A stretch of 64,000 bases of DNA, from assembly GCF_900100875.1 (NCBI RefSeq), contig NZ_FNKQ01000001.1:806001-870000 (forward strand), in the 5' to 3' direction. Origin of the DNA: Halopelagius longus. Its GTDB lineage: Archaea > Halobacteriota > Halobacteria > Halobacteriales > Haloferacaceae. The translations under genes were made by a program, and so were the position numbers. Under the pieces are notes generated by a model. That model made no database searches, was not told the DNA's origin, and saw only the letters and a program-made list of their open reading frames with translations. Of this stretch, positions 17,693 to 26,712 are shown piece after piece (position 1 is the stretch's first letter; every line of letters begins with the position of its first letter).

Positions 17693-18661
17693 TCACGCAG
17701 AGCGGAGGTGCTCGCAGTCGCCCGCGTGGACGACTTCCTCCCCGTCGTCGGTTCGGACGACCAACGCGCCGGGGAACCGCACGTCCACCGCCTCTCCTTC
17801 GACCGTTCCGCCGGGCGTCTCGACGCGCACCCGCCGCCCGAGCGTCGAAGCGTACTCGCGCCACGCCGGGAGCACGGCCTCGGTGTCCGCCCGAAGCGCG
17901 TGAAACTCCTCTAAGAGTCGTTGGACGAACGCGCGGCGGTCCACGTCGCCAACCTCCTCGCGGATGCTCGTCGCGCCCGGCGGGAGGTCGGCCGTATCGA
18001 CGTTCGCGTTGACGCCGATGCCGACGATCAACCACGAGACTCGGTCGGCCTCCCCCTCCATCTCCGTGAGGACGCCCGCGAGTTTCCGGCCGCCGCGGCC
18101 CGTCGCCACCGAATCGGCGGCGTCCGGGCCGCCGCCGTCACCGACGAGCACGTCGTTGGGCCACTTGATGTGGGCGTCCACGCCCGCCTCGCGCGCGGCG
18201 CGCGTCGTCGCCACCGCCGCCGCCAACGTGAACACCGGAACGTGCGCGGGCGGGCGGTCCGGCCGGACGAGGAGACTCATCCAGACGCCGCCCGAGGGCG
18301 CGGTCCACTGGCGTTCGAGGCGGCCCCGTGCGCCGGTCTGTTCGTCGGTGACGATGGCGATATCCGAGCGTCCTTCGACGGCGAGGTCCCGGGCCCGGTC
18401 GTTCGTGCTCCCGAACGAGTCGTGGTACTCTATCTCGAAGGGAGCGTCCAGACCGAACGCGATGGCCGACTCGCCGTACTCGGGCACGTCGGTCACGCGG
18501 TAGCCGCCGTCGCCGCTCTCGACGCCGAATCCGTCCTCGCGGAGGGCCTCGACCTGTTTCCACACCGCCGCGCGAGAGACGCCGAGTCGGTCGGCGAGTT
18601 CCGGCCCGGCGACCGGTCCGTCCGCGAGGGCGTCGAGGAGGGCGCGTCGCGTCTCGTTCAT
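17693..18661 (-). CDS. birA: Biotin--[biotin carboxyl carrier protein] ligase, with HTH
   Basis: 322 residues. An N-terminal winged helix (LLDALADGPVAGPELADRLGVSRAAVWKQVEAL) precedes the catalytic domain with GSTNDRARDL, GARGRLERQW, GVWMSLLVRP and KWPNDVLV near residue 165, and a C-terminal SH3-like domain (GRRVRVETPGGTVEGEAVDV). It activates biotin with ATP and attaches it to the BCCP lysine, here most probably of PccA encoded 0.7 kb away. The HTH suggests it may also repress transcription as in E. coli BirA. The ATG 18661 is preferred over 18682. Confidence 0.94.
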   Translation of the reverse strand: MNETRRALLDALADGPVAGPELADRLGVSRAAVWKQVEALREDGFGVESGDGGYRVTDVPEYGESAIAFGLDAPFEIEYHDSFGSTNDRARDLAVEGRSDIAIVTDEQTGARGRLERQWTAPSGGVWMSLLVRPDRPPAHVPVFTLAAAVATTRAAREAGVDAHIKWPNDVLVGDGGGPDAADSVATGRGGRKLAGVLTEMEGEADRVSWLIVGIGVNANVDTADLPPGATSIREEVGDVDRRAFVQRLLEEFHALRADTEAVLPAWREYASTLGRRVRVETPGGTVEGEAVDVRFPGALVVRTDDGEEVVHAGDCEHLRSA

Positions 18662-18774
18662 ACGCGGGGGAAGCCGGCGCAACGGGATGAATATCGGGGA
18701 TTCGCTCCGGCCGGGAGTCGGCGGGTCGGCCTCCGCCAGACCTATCTCCGCGTCCGCCGTGGGTGGAGGGAACG

Positions 18775-19332
18775 ATGTCCTCCGAGAAGGAGAAGATGCT
18801 CGCGGGCGAGATGTACGACCCCGCGGACGAGACGCTTCTCGCCGAACGGCGCGAGGCGCGCCGCCTGACCGACCGCTACAACGCGACGGACGTCGGCGAG
18901 GACGAGGAACGGGAGCGACTGCTCTCCGAACTGTTCGGGTCTGTCGGCGAGAACCCTCTCGTCGAACCGACGCTGAAGTGCGACTACGGCTACAACATCG
19001 GCGTCGGCGACGACTTCTACGCGAACTTCGACTGCGTGTTCTTGGACGTCTGCGAAATCGCGTTCGGCGACGACTGCATGCTCGGGCCGGGCGTCCACGT
19101 CTACACCGCCACGCACCCGTTGGACGCCGAGAAGCGCGTCTCCGGCAGGGAGTACGGAAAGCCGGTCACCGTCGGCGACAGGGTGTGGTTCGGCGGGCGG
19201 GCGGTGGTGAATCCGGGCGTGACGATAGGCGACGACGCGGTGGTGGCCTCCGGCGCGGTGGTGACCGAGGACGTGCCCGACAACGTCGTCGTGCGGGGAA
19301 ATCCCGCGAAAGTGGTGAAAGAACTAGACTGA
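18775..19332 (+). CDS. Maltose/galactoside-type O-acetyltransferase
   Basis: 185 residues of the left-handed beta-helix (hexapeptide repeat) acetyltransferase family. The N-terminal Mac domain reads [20 protein letters not shown], then the repeats [21 protein letters not shown], with YTATHPLD carrying the catalytic His, and [35 protein letters not shown] at the end. It transfers acetyl from acetyl-CoA to a sugar or related hydroxyl. ATG 18775 is favoured over the GTG at 18763. It converges with pccA, their stops 17 bases apart. Confidence 0.92.
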   Translation: MSSEKEKMLAGEMYDPADETLLAERREARRLTDRYNATDVGEDEERERLLSELFGSVGENPLVEPTLKCDYGYNIGVGDDFYANFDCVFLDVCEIAFGDDCMLGPGVHVYTATHPLDAEKRVSGREYGKPVTVGDRVWFGGRAVVNPGVTIGDDAVVASGAVVTEDVPDNVVVRGNPAKVVKELD

Positions 19333-19349
19333 AATCGGGGCCGACGCGC

Positions 19350-21161
19350 CTATTCGAGGACGACGAGGGGGTCTCCCATGTCGACGCTCTCGCCCTCCCC
19401 TACGAGAACCTGCGAGACGGTGCCGCCGCGTTCGGCGACGACGTCGTTCTCCATCTTCATCGCCTCCAGTACGCAGACGACGTCGCCCGAGGCGACTTCG
19501 TCGCCCTCCTCGACGTCCACCGAGAGGATGGTCCCCTGCATCTCGGCGGTAATCTGCTCGCCGTCGCCCTCGATTGTGACCTCGCCGCCGTCGTCGCTCG
19601 TCGCCTCGTCGGGGCGCGAACGGGTGGCCGACCCGCCGTTTGCGGCACCGGCGCTCACGTCCGGCGTCGGGATGGCGGGCGCGCCGCGTTCTTCGAGGCT
19701 CACCTCGAAGCGCTTGCCGTTGACCTCGACGGTGAACTCGCGTTCGGTCACCTCCTCGTCTTCCTCCTCGCCGCCCCTCTCCTCGGGACCCCACTTCTCG
19801 ACGGCTTGGGCGATGCGCTCTCTATCTAACTCCTCGTCGAGGTACTTCGTCGTGTGCTCGCCCGCGCGGAACGCCTCGTCGGTCAGCATGAGGCGGTGGA
19901 ACGGGATGATGGTCTCGATGCCCTCGATGTCGTACTCCGCGAGGGCGCGTTCGGACCGCGCGAGACACTCCTCGCGGTCCGAGGCGGTGACGATGAGTTT
20001 GGCGACCATCGAGTCGTAATCCGTCACGAGTTCGTCGCCCTGCCGCAGGGCGTCGTCCATGCGGACGCCGATGCCGCCCGGCGGGTCGTACGTGTCGAGG
20101 GTACCGCCTGTCGCGGGCGCGAACTCCTTGTCGGCCTTCTCCGCGTTGATGCGGAACTCGATGGAGTGACCCTCTATCTCCACGTCGTCCTGTTCGAAGG
20201 TCAGTTCCTCGCCGGCGGCGACGCGCAGTTGCCACTTCACCACGTCGATGCCCGTCACCTGTTCGGTGACGGTGTGTTCGACCTGAATCCGGGTGTTGAC
20301 CTCCATGAAGTAGAAGTTCCCGTCCTCGACGAGGAACTCCACCGTCCCGGCGTTGTAGTAGTCGGCCTCGCGGACGCCGCGGCGCGCCGCCTCGCCGATT
20401 CGCTCCCGGAGGTCCTCGTCCAAGGCGGGCGAGGGTGCCTCCTCGATGACCTTCTGGTGGCGACGCTGAAGCGAGCAGTCGCGTTCGCCGAGGTGGCGGA
20501 CGTTGCCGTGTTCGTCGGCGAGAATCTGCACCTCGATGTGGCGCGGCGCTTCCAGGTACTTCTCGACGTAGACGGAGGCGTTGTCGAAGTACGCCTCGCC
20601 CTCGCGCTTGGCCGTCTCCAACTGCTCTTCGGCCTCTTCCTCGTTGCGAACGACCTTCAGGCCGCGGCCGCCGCCGCCGCCCTCGGCCTTGATGGCGACG
20701 GGGTAGCCGAACTCTGCGGCCACCTCCTTTACCTCCTCGACGGACTCGACGGGTTCGGTCGTTCCGGGGACGACGGGCACGTCGGCCTCCTGCATCAGGG
20801 CGCGCGCCTTCGTCTTCTCGCCGAGTCGTTCCATCGCGTCGGCGGAGGGACCGACCCACTTGATGTCCGTCTGCTCGACTTTGCGGGCGAACTCGGCGTT
20901 CTCCGCGAGGAAGCCGTACCCGGGGTGGATTGCGTCCGCGCCGGCCTTCCGCGCGGCGTCGATGACCGCCTCGTGGTCGAGGTAGGAGTCCGCGGCACGG
21001 GCGGGGCCGACGTTGTAGGCCTCGTCGGCGTACCGGACGTGCCCGCTGTGTTTGTCGGCGTCGCTGTAGATGGCGACGGTCCGGACGCCCAACTCCTCGC
21101 AGGCCCGCATCACGCGGACGGCTATCTCCCCTCGGTTGGCGACGAGAACCTTACTGAACAT
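19350..21161 (-). CDS. pccA: Acyl-CoA carboxylase biotin carboxylase/BCCP (alpha) subunit
   Basis: 603 residues. The N-terminal biotin carboxylase has [36 protein letters not shown], the ATP-grasp loop [14 protein letters not shown] and [21 protein letters not shown] linker rich in Glu and Gly follows, then a C-terminal biotinyl domain with EAMKMEN, whose lysine (about residue 569) takes biotin. It carboxylates biotin with bicarbonate and ATP and works with PccB and PccX, encoded about 9 kb away on the other strand. Start 21161 is at the conserved [12 protein letters not shown]. Confidence 0.95.
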   Translation of the reverse strand: MFSKVLVANRGEIAVRVMRACEELGVRTVAIYSDADKHSGHVRYADEAYNVGPARAADSYLDHEAVIDAARKAGADAIHPGYGFLAENAEFARKVEQTDIKWVGPSADAMERLGEKTKARALMQEADVPVVPGTTEPVESVEEVKEVAAEFGYPVAIKAEGGGGGRGLKVVRNEEEAEEQLETAKREGEAYFDNASVYVEKYLEAPRHIEVQILADEHGNVRHLGERDCSLQRRHQKVIEEAPSPALDEDLRERIGEAARRGVREADYYNAGTVEFLVEDGNFYFMEVNTRIQVEHTVTEQVTGIDVVKWQLRVAAGEELTFEQDDVEIEGHSIEFRINAEKADKEFAPATGGTLDTYDPPGGIGVRMDDALRQGDELVTDYDSMVAKLIVTASDREECLARSERALAEYDIEGIETIIPFHRLMLTDEAFRAGEHTTKYLDEELDRERIAQAVEKWGPEERGGEEEDEEVTEREFTVEVNGKRFEVSLEERGAPAIPTPDVSAGAANGGSATRSRPDEATSDDGGEVTIEGDGEQITAEMQGTILSVDVEEGDEVASGDVVCVLEAMKMENDVVAERGGTVSQVLVGEGESVDMGDPLVVLE

Positions 21162-21360
21162 TTACGGACGTATTCATGAACGCGGCACCTCATTCTATCG
21201 GTTCCGTACGTAACGGGGTTCGACGTTCGTCGAACTACCGGACAGGAGAGTGGTGGACGAACGTCCTGATTCCGCGGCCGACGAGCGAGCGTTCTGAACG
21301 TTCGTGAAATACGTCCCGAATCCAAACGGCCTTATGGCCGTGGTACGGTACCTCACGGTA

Positions 21361-22395
21361 ATGGCAGTACGAGTCGGTATTCTCGGCGCAACCGGGGCGG
21401 TCGGACAGCGATTCATCCAACTACTCGAAGATCACCCGACCTTCGAACTCGCGGCGCTGACCGCGAGTGAATCGAGCGCGGGCAAGACGTACAAGGAGGC
21501 TGCGAAGTGGCGCGTCAACACGCCGATTCCCGAGGACGTGGCGGAGATGACCGTCACGGAGACCACGCCCGAGGCGGTTCCCGACGGCGTGGATTTACTC
21601 TTCTCTTCGCTCCCGTCGGGCGTCGCCGCGGACGTCGAACCCGGGTTCTTAGAGGAGGGCTACGTCGTCTCCTCGAACTCCTCGAACGACCGGATGGCCC
21701 CCGACGTTCCCCTCACCATCCCGGAGGTGAACCCGGGCCACCTCGAACTCATCGAGGTGCAACGCGAGGAACGCGGGTGGGACGGCGCACTCGTGAAGAA
21801 TCCGAACTGCTCGACCATCACGATGGTGCCGACGCTGGCCGCCCTCGATCAGTTCGGTCTGGAGAACGTCAACGTCTCGACGCTGCAGGCCGTCTCCGGC
21901 GCGGGCTACTCCGGCGTCACGTCGATGGAGATTATCGACAACGCCATCCCGCACATCGGCGGCGAGGAGGACAAGATGGAGACCGAGTCCCGGAAACTGC
22001 TCGGCGACTTCGACGGCGCGGAACTGCACCTCCACGAGATGGACGTCGCCGCCTCCTGTAACCGCATCCCGACGCTCGACGGCCACTTGGAGAACGTCTT
22101 CGCGGAGACGACGGAGGACGTCTCGCCCGAGGAGGCCGCGGAGGCGATGCGCGAGTATCCGAGCGTCGACCTCCACAGTTCGCCGGACCAACTCATCCAC
22201 GTCTTCGAGGACCCCGGTCGGCCGCAACCCCGCATGGACCGCGAACGCGGCGACGGCATGCAGATTTCGGCGGGCGGCATCCAGAAGACGGCGGACGGCC
22301 TGAAGTACAACTGCCTCGCGCACAACACGATTCGCGGCGCGGCCGGCGCCTCGGTCCTCAACGGCGAACTCCTCGTGGAAGAGGGCTACCTCTAA
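21361..22395 (+). CDS. asd: Aspartate-semialdehyde dehydrogenase
   Basis: 344 residues of the archaeal/fungal-type Asd. The NADP loop is VGILGATGAVGQRF, the catalytic cysteine lies in VKNPNCSTITMV near residue 150, and QAVSGAGYSGV and the hydride-shuttle segment around EEDKMETESRKLLG follow. It reduces aspartyl phosphate to the semialdehyde for Lys, Thr, Met and Ile synthesis. ATG 21361 is at the conserved start. It diverges from pccA, leaving about 200 bases of shared upstream DNA. Confidence 0.95.
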   Translation: MAVRVGILGATGAVGQRFIQLLEDHPTFELAALTASESSAGKTYKEAAKWRVNTPIPEDVAEMTVTETTPEAVPDGVDLLFSSLPSGVAADVEPGFLEEGYVVSSNSSNDRMAPDVPLTIPEVNPGHLELIEVQREERGWDGALVKNPNCSTITMVPTLAALDQFGLENVNVSTLQAVSGAGYSGVTSMEIIDNAIPHIGGEEDKMETESRKLLGDFDGAELHLHEMDVAASCNRIPTLDGHLENVFAETTEDVSPEEAAEAMREYPSVDLHSSPDQLIHVFEDPGRPQPRMDRERGDGMQISAGGIQKTADGLKYNCLAHNTIRGAAGASVLNGELLVEEGYL

Positions 22396-22416
22396 GCGTC
22401 TCTCGCCCCGCCGCCG

Positions 22417-22439
22417 CCGCGGCGCGAACCGCGCCGCGG
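22417..22439 (+). terminator. Strong GC hairpin after asd
   Basis: CCGCGGCGCG and CGCGCCGCGG pair perfectly over ten bases around a three-base loop, 21 bases past the asd stop. There is no U-tract, so it may act as a 3'-end stabiliser. Confidence 0.4.
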
Positions 22440-22487
22440 GGGCCGACGGGGCTATCCGTCCCGGCGTCGTTCGTATCGGTGAGTCTC

Positions 22488-23048
22488 ATGACGAGAGACA
22501 CGCGAACCCCGGCGGAGAAGGGTATCAAAGGCGCGACGCTCGCCGTGTTCGTCGAGGGTTTTCGCCGACGGGACCCGAACGCGGTGGTGAACGGCGTTCT
22601 GATGTTCGCGGCGACGTTTCTCCCCGACATCGCCGAACGTCTGTACGACGTCGAGTTTCGGCCGTGGCAGCGAGCGTACGCGGACGCCGCGATGCTCGCT
22701 CACGCCGTCGGGATGCTCGGTCCCTACGACGAAACGTGGTGGTGGGACCACGTCACGCACGCGTTCTCTGCGACCCTCCTCGGCGGCCTCACCCACGTCG
22801 TCTCACGCCGCCGCGGCCGCAACTCCCCACGGGACGTTTTCGCGGCCGTCGTCGGCGGCGGCCTCCTCTGGGAGGCGATGGAGTACACCGTCCACTCGGT
22901 GTCGGACCGCCTCGGCATCGAACCCGTACTCGTCTACTACGGCCCCTACGACACCGTCAAGGACCTCCTGTTCAACGTCGTCGGCGCGGGCCTCGTCGTC
23001 GCGTTCGGCGACCGTTACCTCCGGAACCTCACCGAGGACGCCGACTGA
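22488..23048 (+). CDS. DUF2238/YjdF-like membrane protein
   Basis: 186 residues from ATG 22488 (GTG 22479 is possible). The central motif WWWDHVTHAFSATLLGGLTH and the later LLWEAMEYTVHSVSDRLGI and DTVKDLLFNVVGAGLVVAFGD match the WDH-T-H plus W-E pattern of DUF2238-like membrane proteins. Four or five hydrophobic segments are likely. The conserved charged/His residues inside helices hint at metal binding or proton handling, but no activity is known. A second, more distant member is encoded at 61570-62241. Confidence 0.75.
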   Translation: MTRDTRTPAEKGIKGATLAVFVEGFRRRDPNAVVNGVLMFAATFLPDIAERLYDVEFRPWQRAYADAAMLAHAVGMLGPYDETWWWDHVTHAFSATLLGGLTHVVSRRRGRNSPRDVFAAVVGGGLLWEAMEYTVHSVSDRLGIEPVLVYYGPYDTVKDLLFNVVGAGLVVAFGDRYLRNLTEDAD

Positions 23049-23073
23049 GTCGGGTCCCGCGACGAACGACGGA

Positions 23074-23325
23074 TTACGAGTCGTCGCCCCCGCCGAACGT
23101 TTCCTCCCGTTGTTCGAGTACGACGGTCAGTGTGCCGGGCTTCCCGTCCTTGGCGGCCTCGCGGAGCGTCTCGAACTGGGCTAACGTCGCCGTCGAATCG
23201 CCGGTCTCGTCGCGAACCGTCCTCGATTCCTCGCGGACCGAGTCGTAGAGCTGACTCAGCAGTCGTTCGACGGCTCTCGCGTCCGTTTTCGACTCGATCT
23301 CGAACGTCGCCGTGTGCTCGTCCAT
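23074..23325 (-). CDS. Small conserved hypothetical protein
   Basis: 83 residues starting MDEHTATFEIESKTDARAVERLL at 23325. It is predicted mostly helical in the middle (LLSQLYDSVREESRTVRDE) between two beta strands (TATFEIES and GTLTVVLEQREE), with an acidic C-terminus. I do not recognise a named family. A longer reading to 23367 adds a basic stretch that looks non-coding. It converges with the DUF2238-like gene. Confidence 0.65.
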   Translation of the reverse strand: MDEHTATFEIESKTDARAVERLLSQLYDSVREESRTVRDETGDSTATLAQFETLREAAKDGKPGTLTVVLEQREETFGGGDDS

Positions 23326-23398
23326 ACCGTTATCTCGTCCGTGAGACGGATAAGATGAGGCCGTCACCGCGTCCGACCGCGCCGCCCCGACGGCCGCC

Positions 23399-23602
23399 TC
23401 ACTTCGCGTCGATGTGGTGGACCGACTCCGGCGAGAGGACGCGACCGGTCGGCAGTTCGACCCATCCGTTCGCGAGGACGCGCACCTCCCCCTCGTGGAG
23501 GACCGTCTCCCGGTCGAAATCCGCGTACACGACGGCGTTCTCGTATTCGCGGACGAAGAGGTCCTCGAACATCTCCCAGATCGATTCGGGTGCGACTACC
23601 AT
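23399..23602 (-). CDS. Small conserved hypothetical protein
   Basis: 67 residues starting MVVAPESIWEMFEDLFVREYE. It has strands NAVVYADFDRETVLHEGEVRVL and WVELPTGRVLSPESVHHI, suggesting a compact beta barrel-like fold. No family name is recognised. The ATG at 23602 lies just downstream of the palindrome at 23628-23639, which also faces the small ORF on the other strand. Confidence 0.65.
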   Translation of the reverse strand: MVVAPESIWEMFEDLFVREYENAVVYADFDRETVLHEGEVRVLANGWVELPTGRVLSPESVHHIDAK

Positions 23603-23627
23603 GTTACGACACTCAGTTGACAATAGA

Positions 23628-23639
23628 GTAAGAACTTAC
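23628..23639. promoter_or_regulatory. Short palindrome between divergent small genes
   Basis: GTAAGAACTTAC has perfect five-base arms around two bases. It sits about 26-37 bases upstream of the ATG at 23602, overlapping the likely TATA region, and could be an operator. Confidence 0.3.
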
Positions 23640-23641
23640 GT

Positions 23642-23854
23642 ATCCATTTAGATATTCGACAAATACGCGAAGACACAAAGTTCGGAATCGCGGCCGCTGT
23701 CGGCCTCCTACTCGTCTACTTCGCGGGGCTTCTGTTCTTCATCGGCGGCCCGTTGCGCGTCGAGACGTACGTTCGCGTCGATTTGCTCGCCGGGATGGTT
23801 CTCGCGTGGTTGTACGTGGTGCTCGTGTTCACCGAGTCGCGGAACGCGACGTGA
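23642..23854 (+). pseudogene. Small two-helix membrane ORF without a canonical start
   Basis: The frame ending at the TGA 23852-23854 is open from the stop at 23624 and encodes a convincing membrane protein: KFGIAAAVGLLLVYFAGLLF, then an RVETYVRVDLLAGMV loop, then LAWLYVVLVFTES. There is no ATG, GTG or TTG before the first helix; candidate rare starts are ATC 23642, ATT 23654 or ATA 23663. Either a rare initiation codon is used or the start was lost by mutation. The hydrophobic pattern and codon use argue that it is or was a gene. Confidence 0.45.
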
Positions 23855-23891
23855 GCGGCGTCTCCCTGCGTTTACGAGGCGGCGGGCGACG

Positions 23892-24857
23892 CTATATCAC
23901 CTGATTCTCCAACTCCTCGAACGCGCCCGTCTCGTCGGCGCGTTCGACGTTTCGTGCGACGATGCCGGCCAGTCGCTCCCAGTACTTCGGCGTGTGGCCC
24001 GCGTTGTGGGGCGTGATGAGGACGTTCTCGAAGTTCCACAGTTCGTGGTCCTCCGGGAGGGGTTCGGGGTCGGTCACGTCGAGTGCCGCGCCGCGGACGG
24101 CGTTCGACCGGAGTGCGTCCAAGAGGGCGTCCGTCTCTACGATGGGGCCCCGCCCGACGTTGACGAGGACGGCGTCCGGCGGCATCGACCGGAGGGCGTC
24201 GGCGTCGATAAGACCGCGCGTCGTCTCCGTCAGGGGGCAGGCGACGACGACGTAGTCGCTCCGGGCGAGGGCGTCGTGGAAGCCCCGTTCGTCTTCGAGG
24301 CCGACCACCTCGTCGGTCGGGCCGCCCTTCTCCGGCGAGTAGCGCACGCCGATGGTTTCGACGCCGAAGGAGTCGAGTCGTTCGACGATGGCCCGCCCGA
24401 GTGCGCCGAGTCCGACGACGGTCACCGTCGAGCCCTGCAGTTCGCGGGTGTGGAACGACCGCCACTGACGCCGTTGCTGTTGCCGCCACGCGACGTGGAA
24501 CCGGCGCGTGAACGAGAGGATGGCTCCGACGACGTGTTCGCCGATGTTGGGGCCGTGGACGCCCGAAGCGTTGGTGACGGCGACGCCCCGTTCTTCGAGG
24601 GCGTCCATCGGGAGGTGGCCCGTCCCGGCGTAGACGCACGCGAACAGGCGCAGGTTCTCCGCCGCCGCGAGAGCGCCCTCCTCGAGGGAGAGGCCCGTCG
24701 CAACCGACGTCTCGCGCAGGAGTTCGCGCTCTTCGGCGGGGGTGCGCGCGAGGACGACGTTCTTCTCGGGAAGTCGCGCGCGGAGTTCCTCGGCGTAGCC
24801 CTCGGCGGACAGTCCGTGAATCTTCTGCCGTAAGACGACGATGTCGGCGTCGCTCAT
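23892..24857 (-). CDS. D-2-hydroxyacid dehydrogenase
   Basis: 321 residues. NAD-binding domain: TVVGLGALGRAIVERLDSFG near residue 146. Catalytic residues follow the family pattern: Arg in ACPLTETTRGL, Glu in DVTDPEPLPEDHELW and His in VLITPHNAGHTPKYW near residue 284. It would interconvert a 2-hydroxy acid and 2-oxo acid with NAD(P)H; phosphoglycerate or glyoxylate/hydroxypyruvate reductase-like substrates are possible. ATG 24857 has a TATA-like ATTTACC about 29 bases upstream on its strand. It diverges from the geranylgeranyl reductase. Confidence 0.92.
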   Translation of the reverse strand: MSDADIVVLRQKIHGLSAEGYAEELRARLPEKNVVLARTPAEERELLRETSVATGLSLEEGALAAAENLRLFACVYAGTGHLPMDALEERGVAVTNASGVHGPNIGEHVVGAILSFTRRFHVAWRQQQRRQWRSFHTRELQGSTVTVVGLGALGRAIVERLDSFGVETIGVRYSPEKGGPTDEVVGLEDERGFHDALARSDYVVVACPLTETTRGLIDADALRSMPPDAVLVNVGRGPIVETDALLDALRSNAVRGAALDVTDPEPLPEDHELWNFENVLITPHNAGHTPKYWERLAGIVARNVERADETGAFEELENQVI

Positions 24858-25065
24858 CGGGTAGAATACGCTCCGGGAGGGGTGGTAAATGTTCACCCCG
24901 GGCGAACGGCGTCCGCCCGTCGAACCGACTACTCGCCGAACCGACCGCCCGTCGGAGCGACCCCCTCCCTCGAACGCGCCGACCGGGGGCGTCGTCCGGG
25001 CCGAACCCGTCAGTACGCGTGCCAGTTCAGGGGGTTTATTATCGCCGCAGGGTTCGGTTAGCGGT

Positions 25066-26451
25066 ATGGAGCGATTCGACGTAGCCATCGTCGGCGGTGG
25101 CCCCGCAGGGTCGTCCGCCGCGCACGCCGCGGCGTCGCGGGGCGCGTCGGCGGTGGTGTTAGAGAAGGGGGTTCCCCGGGCCGACCGGCCCGACCGACTC
25201 GGCCCCGACTCGACGGACGCGGCGGGAATCCTCGACTACTGGGTGGATATCATGGGTATCCATCCCGACGAGATGCCCGACGACGTCGTGCTCAGCCACC
25301 TCGACCGCGCGGAGTTCGTCGGTCCCAACGAGTCCATCGTCCTGCGGAAGACGGGCATCGAGTCGTCGTACGACGAGTTCGGCTACTGCTTCCACCGCGC
25401 GAAGTTCGACGACTGGATGCGCGACAGGGCCGAGGAGGCGGGCGCGGCGTACCGCGTGAAGGCGTCCGTCCGCGACGTGGAGACGGACCCCGACGGCGAT
25501 TCGGACGGCCCGCGCCACGTCGTCCGCCTCGCGTCCGGTGAGGATATCGCCGCCGACTTCGTCGTCCTCGCGGACGGTCCCCAACGGACGGTGACGAACA
25601 AGGTACTCGACCGGTTCGTCCCGTTCGACATCACGGACCGACTGGCGACGACGAAGGTCAACCACATCGCCTACCAAGAGCACAGACGCCTCCCCGAGGA
25701 GGTGTACGACGAGGTGTCGGGCGCCATCAAGTTCTGGTGGGGGTACATGCCGGGCCACACCGCCTACCCGTGGATATTCCCGAACGACGGCAACGTCGCC
25801 CGCGTCGGCCTGACGATGCCCATCGGCCTCGACATCGACGAAATCGAGGACGGAGAGAAGTACGCCCTCCTCCGCGAGGACGACGAGCGAATCCCGCAGG
25901 GGAAGGAGTACGTCCGCCGCCTCCTCGAACAGGAGTACGGCGACGAGTACGACGTCGACGAGGACTTCCCCCTCGTCGAGGACCGCGGGAAGACGAAGGG
26001 GACGGAGACGTACGCCATCTCCTCGACGCGACCGATCGACTCGCCGACGACGGCCGGAATCGCGGTCGTCGGCGGCGCGATGGGCGCAACCTCGGCGTTC
26101 CACGAGGGCGGCGACCACGTGGCCGTCAGGACGGGGGCAATCGCGGGCGAACTCGCCGCGGAGGGCGACCTGACTCCGTACAACGCTCGCTGGAAGGACG
26201 CCATCGGCGAGGAAGTCCTGCGAAACGTCTCCTTCGCCGATATCGTCCGCGACTACGGCCCGGACGACTGGGACTGGGCGTTCTCGACGGCGAAGAAACT
26301 GCAGGTGGAGTCGGGACCGGAACTGTTCAAAACGTCGAAAATCGGGGCGGGCCTCAACGCCGCCCGCCTCGTCACGTCCTACAAGAAGGCGAAGTTCAAG
26401 TACCGAAAGGGGAAGTACGTCCAGTTGAACGAGTCCGAGTACACGGTCTGA
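25066..26451 (+). CDS. Geranylgeranyl reductase-family flavoprotein
   Basis: 461 residues. The FAD loop is VAIVGGGPAGSSAAHAAASRG, followed by RDRAEEAGAAYRVKASV and FVVLADGPQRTV. The catalytic region has YPWIFPNDGNVARVGLTMP, and VVGGAMGATSAFHEGGD forms the second flavin contact. Haloarchaeal members reduce the geranylgeranyl chains of membrane lipids or menaquinone side chains; exact substrate is unproven. ATG 25066 follows a TATA-like gtttattatc (25034-25043). A related but shorter protein is at 55264. Confidence 0.88.
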   Translation: MERFDVAIVGGGPAGSSAAHAAASRGASAVVLEKGVPRADRPDRLGPDSTDAAGILDYWVDIMGIHPDEMPDDVVLSHLDRAEFVGPNESIVLRKTGIESSYDEFGYCFHRAKFDDWMRDRAEEAGAAYRVKASVRDVETDPDGDSDGPRHVVRLASGEDIAADFVVLADGPQRTVTNKVLDRFVPFDITDRLATTKVNHIAYQEHRRLPEEVYDEVSGAIKFWWGYMPGHTAYPWIFPNDGNVARVGLTMPIGLDIDEIEDGEKYALLREDDERIPQGKEYVRRLLEQEYGDEYDVDEDFPLVEDRGKTKGTETYAISSTRPIDSPTTAGIAVVGGAMGATSAFHEGGDHVAVRTGAIAGELAAEGDLTPYNARWKDAIGEEVLRNVSFADIVRDYGPDDWDWAFSTAKKLQVESGPELFKTSKIGAGLNAARLVTSYKKAKFKYRKGKYVQLNESEYTV

Positions 26452-26584
26452 ACCGGCCGCGCACCGGTCGGGTCGGAACCCTCTTTTGTCCCGGCGCGTT
26501 AGTTCAACTGCGCACCTTTAGTCCCCGTTCCGAGTAGTCCCGCTAGGGAGCGATGAGGAAACGGAGAACCCGGGTGCGCGACAT

Positions 26585-26661
26585 TACGGTCGCGTCTGCA
26601 CGTCTTTCCGCACTCTGCCGCTATGCGGTCGGATGCGAATGCAGGTGCAGACGCGACCGTA
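26585..26661 (+). repeat. 17-base perfect inverted repeat around a 43-base loop
   Basis: TACGGTCGCGTCTGCAC (26585-26601) recurs exactly inverted as GTGCAGACGCGACCGTA (26645-26661). The loop contains a further small hairpin CCGC-TAT-GCGG (26618-26628). A stem of this length is very unlikely by chance in 575 bases. It could be a structured RNA, an element end or a protein-binding cruciform; strand is unknown and given as plus only for reference. Confidence 0.6.
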
Positions 26662-26680
26662 CTGAGTCGCTTACGCGACG

Positions 26681-26712
26681 ACTCCGCCGACGGCGGCAGT
26701 CGCCGGCGGAGT
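26681..26712 (+). repeat. Second inverted repeat of the same gap
   Basis: ACTCCGCCG (26681-26689) and CGGCGGAGT (26704-26712) form a nine-base stem with a 14-base loop, 19 bases after the first structure. Together they look like consecutive helices of one folded unit. Confidence 0.45.

Noticed and set aside
26585-26661. Terminal inverted repeats of a miniature transposon
   Set aside because: The arms enclose only 43 bases and no target-site duplication is seen at the outer edges, so a hairpin is a better reading.
26546-26665. Box C/D guide RNA
   Set aside because: A gcgatgagg and a later ctga resemble boxes C and D, but box C is off consensus, the spacing is too long and no C'/D' pair is clear.
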